This document shows positions 14,265 to 19,945 of a stretch of 45,554 nucleotides of DNA, one piece after another (the first letter of the stretch is position 1; every line of letters starts with the position of its first letter). Below the pieces are notes generated by a model. The model had not been told where the DNA came from. It was given only the letters and a program-made list of their open reading frames with translations, and did no database searches. The position numbers and the translations under genes were made by a program. The DNA is taken from the IMG/VR virus record IMGVR_UViG_3300021090_000044, positions 1 through 45,554 of that record. The stretch is one strand, 5' to 3'. The DNA is from a virus.

Positions 14265-14356
14265 CGGCACCCCCAGAGGAAACACGCGAACAGGATCGGA
14301 GGATATGTCCAAGAACAGAACTCGCCCCATGCGTCGATGATTTGCTTCTCGGTCAT
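14261..14356 (-). CDS. 31-residue membrane-type micropeptide
   Basis: M-T-E-K-Q-I-I-D-A-W-G-E-F-C then a hydrophobic stretch (Y-P-P-I-L-F-A-C-F-L-W-G-C-R). It overlaps its neighbours by 4 nt on both sides (CAATGA and CGATGA), which is the main support for it being translated. Confidence 0.45.
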   Translation of the reverse strand: MTEKQIIDAWGEFCSWTYPPILFACFLWGCR

Positions 14357-14439
14357 TGGTTCCATCCGGCATAGAGGCTGTAGAGCGACAGCGCGAGCGC
14401 GACGACAGCGAGAAGTGCGGCGGTTTGGTAGTGATTCAT
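14353..14439 (-). CDS. 28-residue single-helix micropeptide
   Basis: M-N-H-Y-Q-T-A then A-L-L-A-V-V-A-L-A-L-S-L-Y-S-L, a clean transmembrane helix, ending G-W-N-Q. Start follows the upstream stop by zero bases (TAG-ATG) with GAAGG upstream; its stop overlaps the next ATG. One of several tiny membrane proteins in this operon. Confidence 0.5.
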   Translation of the reverse strand: MNHYQTAALLAVVALALSLYSLYAGWNQ

Positions 14440-14619
14440 CTAACCTTCCTCGATAATGGTGACCTGCGTCCCGGCCATGCCGATACCGAACTTCAGTTGG
14501 ACAATCGCGCCATCAGGGGCTTCCGCGACTTCATCAATTTGCTCCGGAGTTAGGCGGTCCCGATACGCCTCGATTGCCTCGAAACGTTCGTGCGGCTCAA
14601 TGAAAACTGCTGCAATCAT
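14440..14619 (-). CDS. Small hypothetical protein
   Basis: A 59-residue protein starting M-I-A-A-V-F-I-E-P-H-E-R-F-E-A at 14619 (GGTGGGA site and ATGA overlap with the gene upstream). Contains L-T-P-E-Q-I-D-E-V-A-E-A-P-D-G and a beta-rich end (V-Q-L-K-F-G-I-G, T-Q-V-T-I-I). Unknown function. Confidence 0.55.
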   Translation of the reverse strand: MIAAVFIEPHERFEAIEAYRDRLTPEQIDEVAEAPDGAIVQLKFGIGMAGTQVTIIEEG

Positions 14620-14762
14620 CGATCCCACCAATGCGCTGGAGTGATGTAAACGGGGCGCTGATCTTCCGGCAGCCACCAGAAGCGGGGGTCGGTTTCGGTG
14701 ACAAGGTAATGCGGGCCGCTGGTGCGCGGCGGAATGTGTGGTTTTTGCACAGGCTCGGTCAT
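14616..14762 (-). CDS. 48-residue Trp/Pro-rich protein
   Basis: MTEPVQKPHIPPRTSGPHYL, then F-W-W-L-P-E-D-Q-R and A-H-W-W-D-R. Overlaps the stop upstream and the start downstream by 4 nt each. Pro/Trp richness suggests a small binding module. No family recognised. Confidence 0.5.
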   Translation of the reverse strand: MTEPVQKPHIPPRTSGPHYLVTETDPRFWWLPEDQRPVYITPAHWWDR

Positions 14763-14992
14763 TTGGTGTCCTTGAGAGCGTCAGCTAAAACCTGCCGCAG
14801 TTCGTTGCTTCGCTTGATCTGTTCCGGCGTCGGCGGATGGCAAACGTCACAGTGCCGCGAGCAGTACGGGCAATCCGGATCATCTTGTTCTAGGCAACAG
14901 CCATCAATGCAGGTTCCAGCTACTCGGCCTTCTCCGCCGCACTGCCAGCATTCGCCATCGTAGGTGTGATCGCTGTAATCTGTGTCGCTCAT
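14759..14992 (-). CDS. Cys-rich zinc-finger protein
   Basis: A 77-residue protein with C-W-Q-C-G-G-E-G, a DnaJ-type C-x2-C-x-G-x-G knuckle, then C-I-D-G-C-C and C-P-Y-C...C-D-V-C, eleven Cys in about 40 residues. It would bind two zinc ions and could mediate protein or nucleic-acid contacts. The C-terminal helix is charged. Joined to neighbours by 4-nt overlaps. Confidence 0.65.
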   Translation of the reverse strand: MSDTDYSDHTYDGECWQCGGEGRVAGTCIDGCCLEQDDPDCPYCSRHCDVCHPPTPEQIKRSNELRQVLADALKDTK

Positions 14993-15408
14993 TTCGGCTC
15001 CTTTGGCTGGAGGGCGCGTACCGCCATTATTTTCTCTGGGATGCAGCCAAAATCATTGCACCATGGGTTCCCGCAAAGTTCGGAGCACGGCTCATCTGGT
15101 ATTTCATCTGGCGTTCCAGGAATCGCCTCGACGATCTCAAGCAACTCCTTGATCCGCTCCTCGTAGGCCTTTTCGTTGGATTCGAGTTCGGCTATGCGGG
15201 CAGCTTGTTCGCGGAGTACCTTGCTAAGCGAATCAGCTAACAGCTCGTGGGCTTTCTCATTGCCCTCCAGTTCGGCTATGCGATATTTGAGGACAGAAAT
15301 ATCGTCGTAAGGCTGCTCCATTCCGCAGCTAGAGCAGGAAAGGCTGGCATCGCAGTAGCAACAAACAGGATCTTCCCGCGTGACCGGGTTGCTCGGGGTC
15401 GGAGTCAT
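14989..15408 (-). CDS. Coiled-coil protein with N- and C-terminal Cys clusters
   Basis: A 139-residue protein. N-terminus C-C-Y-C-D-A-S-L-S-C-S-S-C, a central coiled coil with a duplicated unit (R-I-A-E-L-E-G-N-E-K-A and R-I-A-E-L-E-S-N-E-K-A), then C-S-E-L-C-G-N-P-W-C. Start 15408 is fixed by an ATGA overlap with the ribbon-helix-helix gene. Possibly a dimeric metal-binding scaffold; no family recognised. Confidence 0.6.
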   Translation of the reverse strand: MTPTPSNPVTREDPVCCYCDASLSCSSCGMEQPYDDISVLKYRIAELEGNEKAHELLADSLSKVLREQAARIAELESNEKAYEERIKELLEIVEAIPGTPDEIPDEPCSELCGNPWCNDFGCIPEKIMAVRALQPKEPK

Positions 15409-15539
15409 GCTTCTAATCCCCATTCACAAAGTTGCCGTACCTGTTCGGCAAAAGATGTCCCAGCGCGAATGGCACGGAGCCGTATCGCCGCGAACGTCTC
15501 GTCATCAAAGGCGACAACACACCGCTTCATATATTTCAT
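15405..15539 (-). CDS. Ribbon-helix-helix (Arc/CopG-type) protein
   Basis: A 44-residue protein: basic strand K-R-C-V-V-A-F, then D-D-E-T-F-A-A-I-R-L-R-A-I-R-A-G-T-S-F-A, then Q-V-R-Q-L-C-E-W-G-L. The strand, helix, G-x-S turn and helix match the RHH_1 fold, which binds DNA as a dimer through the strand; P22 Arc is the classic phage example. GGATAGG lies upstream; the stop overlaps the next start. It might repress part of the leftward operon or a host promoter. Confidence 0.7.
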   Translation of the reverse strand: MKYMKRCVVAFDDETFAAIRLRAIRAGTSFAEQVRQLCEWGLEA

Positions 15540-15541
15540 GC

Positions 15542-15682
15542 CTATCCGGTTGAATTGTCATTGATGCAATAGATGTACATGGCTCGTAACGAAAAACCCG
15601 TTCGTTCTGTGACCGGCTTCGATCCGCAGAATGGACACGGCAAGGGGGTTTCAATCTTCCGGTAGAGCGTTTCGTCTTTCAT
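15542..15682 (-). CDS. Small CPFCG zinc-ribbon protein (Lar-like N-terminus)
   Basis: A 46-residue protein: MKDETLYRKIETPLPCPFCG, then S-L-R-A-M-Y-I-Y-C-I-N-D. The C-P-F-C-G-S knuckle followed by an aromatic-Tyr-Cys is the start of the Lar restriction-alleviation family, but the second knuckle is incomplete (one Cys instead of C-x2-C). Strong GGAGGACAGC before the ATG. It may be a truncated Lar-like protein. Confidence 0.55.
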   Translation of the reverse strand: MKDETLYRKIETPLPCPFCGSKPVTERTGFSLRAMYIYCINDNSTG

Positions 15683-15917
15683 GCTGTCCTCCGTGGTGTC
15701 AAAACATCACTATTTATGATCGCGTATGAGCCTTTTAATTTGCGTCTTGCTCAGGACGGTTGGAGGCTACCTTCAGTGAATGCCGGCGCGATCGATCAGA
15801 TATCCAGGGTCAATGAAAATGATAATGATACGGAACTTCGTCTCATCGTTGCCTCCATGGTTGACGGGGAGACCATCTCCACCGTTACAAAATGTGCTAC
15901 GGAATTCTTCATAATAG
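15683..15917. other. 235-nt stretch without a convincing gene
   Basis: A plus-strand frame (15716-15934, 72 codons) and a minus-strand frame (15796-15912, from M-K-N-S-V-A-H) are both possible but neither has a ribosome-binding site. The stretch is more AT-rich than its flanks and could hold an internal promoter or terminator of the leftward operon; no clear element was found. Confidence 0.4.
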
Positions 15918-16013
15918 CTACCCAACGAACGTGATGAGCGGCAACCCGATCGCGCAGAACATACCGACTGCCGCGCCGATGATGAGAAGATCGGATAAGT
16001 TGATGGTGATCAT
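15918..16013 (-). CDS. 31-residue membrane micropeptide
   Basis: M-I-T-I-N-L-S-D-L-L-I-I-G-A-A-V-G-M-F, mostly one hydrophobic helix, ending I-T-F-V-G. ATGA overlap with the gene upstream. With 16010-16102 it forms a second pair of tiny membrane genes. Confidence 0.45.
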   Translation of the reverse strand: MITINLSDLLIIGAAVGMFCAIGLPLITFVG

Positions 16014-16102
16014 CGAAATATCCAATCAATAACGACAGCCCAAAAGACAAGGCACACCAGGGCGTAGTCGTATGCGTGCAGTTCAAGTCGAATGCGTTTC
16101 AT
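16010..16102 (-). CDS. 30-residue membrane micropeptide
   Basis: M-K-R-I-R-L-E-L-H-A-Y-D-Y, then A-L-V-C-L-V-F-W-A-V-V-I, ending in I-F-R. GAGGGC precedes the ATG, which overlaps the HNH gene's stop; the stop overlaps the next ATG. Confidence 0.45.
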   Translation of the reverse strand: MKRIRLELHAYDYALVCLVFWAVVIDWIFR

Positions 16103-16398
16103 CGTGCCCTCATTTTGATTGCCAGCATGAATGGATCGATCCCGTAGCTCTTCCAGAATGCCAGCTCGTTCATCGTGTGTTGTTCAGTGTGATGCCGGTT
16201 GCACAATGGCAGCGCCCATGAATCGTTCGGCTTTTCACTCATTCCTGTGGGCAGCTTGCTATGCTCTGGCGCGCCAGTCCGAATATGGGCAGCCTCAACC
16301 GTCGTATCGTCACCGCAGATGCAGCACGGTTGCGACCGGATGAAATCCAGGTGGCGCTCGTCTCGCTGACGCGGCTCTCGTTGACGAAGCTCAGTCAT
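16099..16398 (-). CDS. HNH-type endonuclease (Ref/DUF968-like)
   Basis: A 99-residue protein with R-S-Q-P-C-C-I-C-G-D-D, A-A-H-I-R-T-G, and P-L-C-N-R-H-H-T-E-Q-H. The pattern C-x2-C...A-x-H-I...C-x2-H-H is the beta-beta-alpha metal HNH nuclease of the phage Ref/YbcO class, acting in DNA recombination or processing. It lies next to the NinB-like gene, as such nucleases do in lambdoid nin regions. Start 16398, overlapping the upstream stop by 8 nt. Confidence 0.75.
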   Translation of the reverse strand: MTELRQREPRQRDERHLDFIRSQPCCICGDDTTVEAAHIRTGAPEHSKLPTGMSEKPNDSWALPLCNRHHTEQHTMNELAFWKSYGIDPFMLAIKMRAR

Positions 16399-16771
16399 GA
16401 AACACCACGTTATGGTTTGCGCCGAATGCATGGATGAGGTCGATTAGGCTCGTCATTTCCTCTTTCGATAGATCGGAGGACGAGCGCCCCAAGTTCACAA
16501 AGCCGCTGCCGTCCAAGTTCGGAACCATCCGCAGTTCACGCTTGAGCGCATCCAAGAAGATCAGTTTCCAATCATCGGCGGATAACTTGATGCCGTGCCA
16601 AGGAAGCTGCGTTGCAACTTCAGTAAGGGCCGCCCACATCAAATCGTTCTGTGGTATCGAACGCTTGGGAGCCTTGAAATCCACTCGCGTTCCTTCCGGG
16701 AGCTTCGCAGACCAACGGGCCGCGCGCTGGCGTATCTCGGGAGACACAAGAACAAGCGTTGCACGGGTCAT
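16391..16771 (-). CDS. NinB-like recombination protein
   Basis: A 126-residue protein with K-R-S-I-P-Q-N-D-L-M-W-A-A-L-T-E-V and D-D-W-K-L-I-F-L-D-A-L, then F-V-N-L-G-R-S-S-S-D-L-S-K-E-E-M. This K-R-S-x-x-Q-N-x-x-M-W pattern is the signature of NinB (lambda Orf), which assists RecFOR-type loading of recombinase on SSB-coated DNA. Length is close to lambda NinB (146). Sits between the HNH gene and a possible annealing protein, forming a recombination cluster. Confidence 0.82.
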   Translation of the reverse strand: MTRATLVLVSPEIRQRAARWSAKLPEGTRVDFKAPKRSIPQNDLMWAALTEVATQLPWHGIKLSADDWKLIFLDALKRELRMVPNLDGSGFVNLGRSSSDLSKEEMTSLIDLIHAFGANHNVVFHD

Positions 16772-16926
16772 GAAACCCCCCGATCATGTCGGCGCACTGC
16801 GGCCTGCACAGCATCATGGGCGAACCGCATTCCATTCTTTCGGACCATGCGCAGAGCGACCTGACGCCAGTTCCGCCAGATGCGATAAAGGCGAAGCGCT
16901 TCCTGGATATCGATACGCTCTCTCAT
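16768..16926 (-). CDS. Small basic helical protein
   Basis: A 52-residue protein: MRERIDIQEALRLYRIWRNW, then R-Q-V-A-L-R-M-V-R-K-N-G-M-R-F. AAGGAGG precedes the ATG at 16926; both ends overlap neighbours by 4 nt. Basic, one long helix and a possible helix-turn-helix. May bind DNA in the recombination cluster. Confidence 0.55.
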   Translation of the reverse strand: MRERIDIQEALRLYRIWRNWRQVALRMVRKNGMRFAHDAVQAAVRRHDRGVS

Positions 16927-17510
16927 GCCGCCTCCTTGTTGCGAAGGTCGGCCATCAATTCCTCGCACTGCAGGCGGAAGGTATCTTGCCAGTCTTCGGG
17001 GAGAACCTTGATGCGGTCGACGTTCCCGGTAAGCCAAAGCTTGAAGGCTTCGCGCGATACAGCAGCCTCCCGGCTTTCCCGCTGGAGTTTGGTATAGATT
17101 TCCTTGGCGTCCTTCTTGGGCAGCGTCGCGGGCTTCTCATCAGCTTCGAACTCGGCTTCCGAATAGAGGTATCCGTGGGTGTTGAGAAGCTTGAGAATGA
17201 CACGATCCTTGGCGCGCTTCTCGGCCATCGCGTAGGGATAGGCGTTCTTGTTGTTCTTCGGAGCAGCCTCGCCGATTGACCATTCTTCACGGTCGCCGAG
17301 TTTGCCAAAGACACAGATAGCCACGACGCCCGCCGCGGAATCCGTCTCGACCATGGTGGGTTGCCCCCACGAGATGCCGGCAACCGCGCCAGCACGTTCC
17401 AGTGCCTTGTGCTTGATGCACCAGGAATTGCCGTGCACTTCCCAAATCTCGTCGCTGTCGATGGAGTGCTTCTCCATGAAGGCGAGAACCTCTTTGGATG
17501 GCTTGCCCAT
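16923..17510 (-). CDS. Putative recombination / annealing-type protein
   Basis: A 195-residue protein (M-G-K-P-S-K-E-V-L-A-F-M-E-K-H). Motifs: W-C-I-K-H-K-A-L-E-R-A-G, then N-K-N-A-Y-P-Y-A-M-A-E-K-R-A-K-D-R-V, then H-G-Y-L-Y-S-E-A-E. The A-M-A-E-K-R-A-K-D-R-x-I-L-K segment resembles the Y-x-A-x-x-K-R-A-x-x-R-A region of Rad52/Sak-type single-strand annealing proteins, and the gene is adjacent to NinB. This assignment is inference; the rest could not be matched. Confidence 0.55.
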   Translation of the reverse strand: MGKPSKEVLAFMEKHSIDSDEIWEVHGNSWCIKHKALERAGAVAGISWGQPTMVETDSAAGVVAICVFGKLGDREEWSIGEAAPKNNKNAYPYAMAEKRAKDRVILKLLNTHGYLYSEAEFEADEKPATLPKKDAKEIYTKLQRESREAAVSREAFKLWLTGNVDRIKVLPEDWQDTFRLQCEELMADLRNKEAA

Positions 17511-17707
17511 TACTTTCCTCCAACGTCGTCAAGAATGCGGGAGAGCTGATCGCGGACAATCTCGATTTCCTCGATGCATTTCGGGCGGGCGATCACCTCG
17601 CGGCCATCCGGGAAGCGGCTTAGTGTCTTCAATGCCTTCGTTGCAGAGAACAGGCCGACAAGCCGTTGTTCAACGGCGACTTCGGTTGAGTTCATTGGGT
17701 CGGACAT
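17510..17707 (-). CDS. Small hypothetical protein
   Basis: A 65-residue helical protein: MSDPMNSTEVAVEQRLVGLF, with C-I-E-E-I-E-I-V-R-D-Q-L. TAATG overlap with the recombination-type gene downstream suggests co-function. No family recognised. Confidence 0.55.
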   Translation of the reverse strand: MSDPMNSTEVAVEQRLVGLFSATKALKTLSRFPDGREVIARPKCIEEIEIVRDQLSRILDDVGGK

Positions 17708-17874
17708 GACATCTCCCGTTCTACGTTTCGCATCGTGATTTCGTATTCCAAATCCGTCTCTGGCGGCGGCGCGAAGAAGTTGGCCATCAGGGCCTCGATC
17801 CGCTCTTCTGGCGGCAGGTGCCTATGGGCCTGCCAGATGGCGAGGGCTTCGTTGGCGAGCTGTTGGCTGGACAT
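17692..17874 (-). CDS. Small hypothetical protein
   Basis: A 60-residue protein: M-S-S-Q-Q-L-A-N-E-A-L-A-I-W-Q-A-H-R. The ATG at 17874 forms a TGATG overlap with the upstream stop, and the 3' end overlaps the next gene by 16 nt. Contains F-F-A-P-P-P-E-T. Function unknown. Confidence 0.55.
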   Translation of the reverse strand: MSSQQLANEALAIWQAHRHLPPEERIEALMANFFAPPPETDLEYEITMRNVEREMSCPTQ

Positions 17875-18128
17875 CACACGGTCTCATGCTTGCGATAGTC
17901 GCGGGCGTGATCAAGTTCGAAGTCAGCGTTGTTGCGCTCCTCTTCGTCCTCACCGTCGCTGATCGCCCAGACCAGATCGGCAATAGCAGCGAGGCGGGTG
18001 TGGCCGTAACCACGAACGCGGCCTTCGTCCTCATCCTCGCGGTAGGCGCCGAACTCGCCGTTGGGGCAGAGGCCGGTGATCACGCGGCAGTCATTCGCGG
18101 GAAAGTAATGGGTGCGGCACTGTTCCAT
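17874..18128 (-). CDS. Small acidic hypothetical protein
   Basis: An 84-residue protein: M-E-Q-C-R-T-H-Y-F-P-A-N-D, very acidic in the second half (D-G-E-D-E-E-E-R-N-N-A-D-F). GGAGAGCGAAG upstream. Calculated charge is strongly negative, as in DNA-mimic proteins, though nothing more supports that. Confidence 0.55.
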   Translation of the reverse strand: MEQCRTHYFPANDCRVITGLCPNGEFGAYREDEDEGRVRGYGHTRLAAIADLVWAISDGEDEEERNNADFELDHARDYRKHETV

Positions 18129-18166
18129 CTTCGCTCTCCTGATCTGTAATTAGTCCGGGGTGGCGG

Positions 18167-18370
18167 TTAGCCGTAGAAGCTTTCGATGTGTCGATCGTAA
18201 GCAGCCTCGCGGCAGTTCTCGCAGGTCCAACCTTCAAGCTCAGGGCAATACGGGATGCAGGTCGGTATTTCGTTGCGGGCGTACTTGTCTTTGGCGAGGT
18301 CAATCGGCTCGTCGCAGACATCGCAGAAAATTGTCGCCGCGCTTGCTACGTCAGATTTGGTCGTATCCAT
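18167..18370 (-). CDS. Zinc-finger protein
   Basis: A 67-residue protein with F-C-D-V-C-D-E-P and W-T-C-E-N-C-R-E-A, two C-x2-C pairs 34 residues apart with another pair of Cys between, fitting one treble-clef or ribbon. TGATG overlap fixes the ATG at 18370. Function unknown. Confidence 0.6.
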   Translation of the reverse strand: MDTTKSDVASAATIFCDVCDEPIDLAKDKYARNEIPTCIPYCPELEGWTCENCREAAYDRHIESFYG

Positions 18371-18582
18371 CACGCCACCTGCCGAGCAGCGTAGCGAGCG
18401 CGGGCCTCACTGAAGCGGCGGACAGCGGCCTTCGCGCCAACCTCGTTCGAATACCGGCCAACACACATCTCGCCGCGGCCCTTGTCGAACAACACAGCGA
18501 AGGGGCGGGCGGCGTCGTGCACGTAGCGGGTGCCGAGCGGTCCCTTGAGGGCTTCCTTGGTGTTTACAATCCTGAAGGCCAT
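18370..18582 (-). CDS. First gene of leftward operon
   Basis: A 70-residue basic protein (M-A-F-R-I-V-N-T-K-E-A-L-K-G). It begins 27 nt after the leftward promoter's -10 and has GGGAGC upstream. Contains C-V-G-R-Y-S-N-E-V-G-A-K-A-A-V-R-R-F. The first gene of such an operon in temperate phages often encodes an anti-terminator or kil-type protein, but no family was recognised here. Confidence 0.55.
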   Translation of the reverse strand: MAFRIVNTKEALKGPLGTRYVHDAARPFAVLFDKGRGEMCVGRYSNEVGAKAAVRRFSEARARYAARQVA

Positions 18583-18609
18583 TTGCTTGCTCCCGTTCTG
18601 ATGAGAGCA

Positions 18610-18637
18610 ATCTAATCCAAGAAATTTGGAAGCGCAA
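18610..18637 (-). promoter_or_regulatory. Leftward early promoter PL with operator
   Basis: Minus strand: -35 TTGCGC (18632-18637), 16-nt spacer, -10 TTAGAT (18610-18615). The spacer contains the perfect 15-bp palindrome T-C-C-A-A-N5-T-T-G-G-A (18616-18630). The layout matches the rightward promoter at 19226-19253: the 16-nt spacers differ by one base. Repressor binding here would block RNA polymerase. The -10 is poor, so activity may need help. Confidence 0.7.
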
Positions 18638-18646
18638 CAACTATTT

Positions 18647-18661
18647 TCAAAATAATTTGGA
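18647..18661. promoter_or_regulatory. Second operator site O2
   Basis: T-C-A-A-A-A-T-A-A-T-T-T-G-G-A: one mismatch from the palindrome TCCAA-N5-TTGGA. Its centre is 31 bp, about three helix turns, from the first operator's centre, so cooperative repressor binding is possible. The minus strand also carries a C-T-G-C-A-T-T-T-C-C-A-A-A-T-T block nearly identical to the rightward promoter. Confidence 0.65.
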
Positions 18662-18705
18662 AATGCAGAATTAGCTAGCGCTAACCGTGGGTTGCGCTAG
18701 GCTTA

Positions 18706-18720
18706 TGCAAGTGATTTGCG
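18706..18720. promoter_or_regulatory. Palindrome TGCAA-GTGAT-TTGCG, shared with late control region
   Basis: A near-perfect inverted repeat 11 nt before the GTG at 18732. A 14-base core (GCAAGTGATTTGCG) recurs exactly at 27334-27347, upstream of the late genes. Two exact copies in intergenic control positions suggest one regulatory protein acting at both. Confidence 0.55.
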
Positions 18721-18731
18721 GGGGTATTGTC

Positions 18732-18920
18732 GTGACAGATGATAAAAGCTGGCGCAGACGGCACGCGATTCAGATCGTGGCCCAACTCCCGGAAGGGACG
18801 GATGACGCTTTGGCGGTCCTGGAACTGGCTCGGGAGCTTGTGGAGGGGTTTTTACAGGGCAATCAGGCTCGGGCGCCCTTAGCTGTTGTAGCCTTCCCAG
18901 CTTCGGCTAGTTCACGCTGA
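18732..18920 (+). CDS. Small protein opposite the repressor end
   Basis: A 62-residue protein: GTG start, then T-D-D-K-S-W-R-R-R-H-A-I-Q-I-V-A-Q, then ALAVLELARELVEGF. GGGGGT lies upstream. It is the only rightward gene left of the switch and runs convergently into the repressor gene, overlapping its last 58 nt. The A-L-x-V-L-E-L-A-R-E-L-V motif recurs in Rhizobiales proteins of unknown role. Confidence 0.5.
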   Translation: MTDDKSWRRRHAIQIVAQLPEGTDDALAVLELARELVEGFLQGNQARAPLAVVAFPASASSR

Positions 18921-19171
18921 AGTTTGACCGGCAGGCCGCCCTCGTTCCCGAGGAACAGCCAATCCAACGTTAAGCCGGGGAACTTGCTGACTAAGAGGAA
19001 TGCCACGTCCTTTGACAATGGCAGGCCACGCTCGAAATTGTTCCAGCGCTTTACCTCAATACCTATTCTGTGGGCGAAGGCGGTCTGATTCTCCCCAGAA
19101 ACAACATGGCGCAGCGTTGCAAGTCGGCGCGCGACCTCGGCATTTTCGCTCGGGTTCGGGGTTTTTGCCAT
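18863..19171 (-). CDS. Lysogeny repressor (CI-like, HTH only)
   Basis: A 102-residue protein beginning M-A-K-T-P-N-P-S-E-N-A-E-V (ATG 19171). HTH_3/XRE fold: ARRLATLRHVVSGENQTAFA, then H-R-I-G-I-E-V-K-R-W-N-N-F-E-R-G, then D-W-L-F-L-G-N-E-G. There is no C-terminal peptidase domain, so it is not LexA-type self-cleaving. Divergent from the Cro-like gene across 89 nt that hold an operator. Its ribosome-binding site is poor. It should hold the leftward and rightward promoters closed in lysogens. Confidence 0.8.
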   Translation of the reverse strand: MAKTPNPSENAEVARRLATLRHVVSGENQTAFAHRIGIEVKRWNNFERGLPLSKDVAFLLVSKFPGLTLDWLFLGNEGGLPVKLQRELAEAGKATTAKGARA

Positions 19172-19191
19172 TCGCCGTACTTTTGAAGTAA

Positions 19192-19206
19192 TCCAAATTT
19201 TTTTGC
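19192..19206. promoter_or_regulatory. Degenerate operator site O4 upstream of the repressor gene
   Basis: T-C-C-A-A-A-T-T-T-T-T-T-T-G-C: the left half matches TCCAA, the right half matches 3 of 5. It lies between repressor start and the main operator and may serve autoregulation. Confidence 0.45.
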
Positions 19207-19225
19207 CACGAAAACTTCTTGGGCC

Positions 19226-19253
19226 TTGCATTTCCAAATTCCTTGGATATTGT
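19226..19253 (+). promoter_or_regulatory. Rightward early promoter PR with operator O3
   Basis: -35 TTGCAT (19226-19231), 16-nt spacer, -10 TATTGT (19248-19253). The palindrome T-C-C-A-A-A-T-T-C-C-T-T-G-G-A (19233-19247) fills the spacer. Transcription would start near 19259-19261, at or next to the ATG of the Cro-like gene, so the mRNA is probably leaderless or nearly so. Confidence 0.75.
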
Positions 19254-19260
19254 GGGGAAC

Positions 19261-19485
19261 ATGGAAGAGCTTTCGACCACCTCTGAAGTGTTAGACGCCT
19301 TGGGCGGAAACGGCGCCGTCGCCGAGATCACGGGCAGCACCACCAAGGCTGTTTGGAATTGGCGAGGGTTCAATACCTTCCCCTCAAATACCTATGTCGC
19401 GATGACTGAAGCCCTTCTGGCAAAGGGCAAGACCGCCCCCGCGTCGCTGTGGGGCATGAAGATACCGGCTGAGGCCGCGTCATGA
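19261..19485 (+). CDS. Cro-like antirepressor
   Basis: A 74-residue protein: M-E-E-L-S-T-T-S-E-V-L-D-A-L-G-G, then G-A-V-A-E-I-T-G-S-T-T-K-A-V-W-N-W-R-G, a Cro-type helix-turn-helix with a W-N-W-R recognition segment. It is the first gene right of the switch and divergent from the repressor, the position of cro. The ATG sits 7 nt after the -10, so leaderless translation is likely; the longer frame to 19219 would cross the promoter. Overlaps the next gene (ATGA). Confidence 0.75.
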   Translation: MEELSTTSEVLDALGGNGAVAEITGSTTKAVWNWRGFNTFPSNTYVAMTEALLAKGKTAPASLWGMKIPAEAAS

Positions 19486-19664
19486 CCAGACCTCCGATCA
19501 TCGTTCCATTCCAGTTCGTCGGACCAGCCCCCGACGACGCGGCAGTCACTGATATTGCGCTCCCAAGCCTCCGGTCAGTGACTGCCGCAGCTATTCCCGA
19601 AGCCGGAATGTGCGGCTTTGCGTTCGACATCAACAGCATTCCAGACATGGTGAGGCGAGCATGA
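19482..19664 (+). CDS. Small hypothetical protein
   Basis: A 60-residue protein starting M-T-R-P-P-I-I-V-P-F-Q-F-V-G-P-A-P, with G-F-A-F-D-I-N-S-I-P. ATGA overlaps on both ends. No family recognised. Confidence 0.55.
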   Translation: MTRPPIIVPFQFVGPAPDDAAVTDIALPSLRSVTAAAIPEAGMCGFAFDINSIPDMVRRA

Positions 19665-19945
19665 CGTTTCGTGTTGGGCAGAAGGTGATTTGCGTTGATG
19701 ATGGACCCGACCCGCGGTGCCCTAGCCGTGACTGGAAGAACGGCGACAAGCCAACGCTTGGATGGATTTACACAGTAATAGGCCATGATGAGCCGTTTCT
19801 CGATCGTCCATGCATCTTCATCAATGGCTACGAGCACTGGTCGTTTCTCGCCCGCCGCTTCCGTCCTCTTGTCAAACACAAGACCGACATATCCGAGTTG
19901 AAAGCCCTTCTCATCCCTGGCGCAAAGATTCGGGAGGACGCGTGA
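19661..19945 (+). CDS. Phage protein with MTFRVGQKV beta-barrel start
   Basis: A 94-residue protein: M-T-F-R-V-G-Q-K-V-I-C-V-D-D-G, then G-W-I-Y-T-V-I-G-H-D-E. The opening is a typical SH3-like strand pair of a common small phage family with a C-terminal F-R-P-L-V. Function unknown. Overlaps its neighbours by 4 nt and 1 nt. Confidence 0.6.
   Translation: MTFRVGQKVICVDDGPDPRCPSRDWKNGDKPTLGWIYTVIGHDEPFLDRPCIFINGYEHWSFLARRFRPLVKHKTDISELKALLIPGAKIREDA

Noticed and set aside
15716-15934. 72-codon plus-strand frame in the leftward operon
   Set aside because: No ribosome-binding site, opposite direction to all neighbours, overlaps a likely micropeptide gene. Kept as unresolved only.
16434-17279. 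281-codon plus-strand frame
   Set aside because: Mirrors the NinB-like and annealing-type genes on the minus strand; no ribosome-binding site and no recognisable domain.
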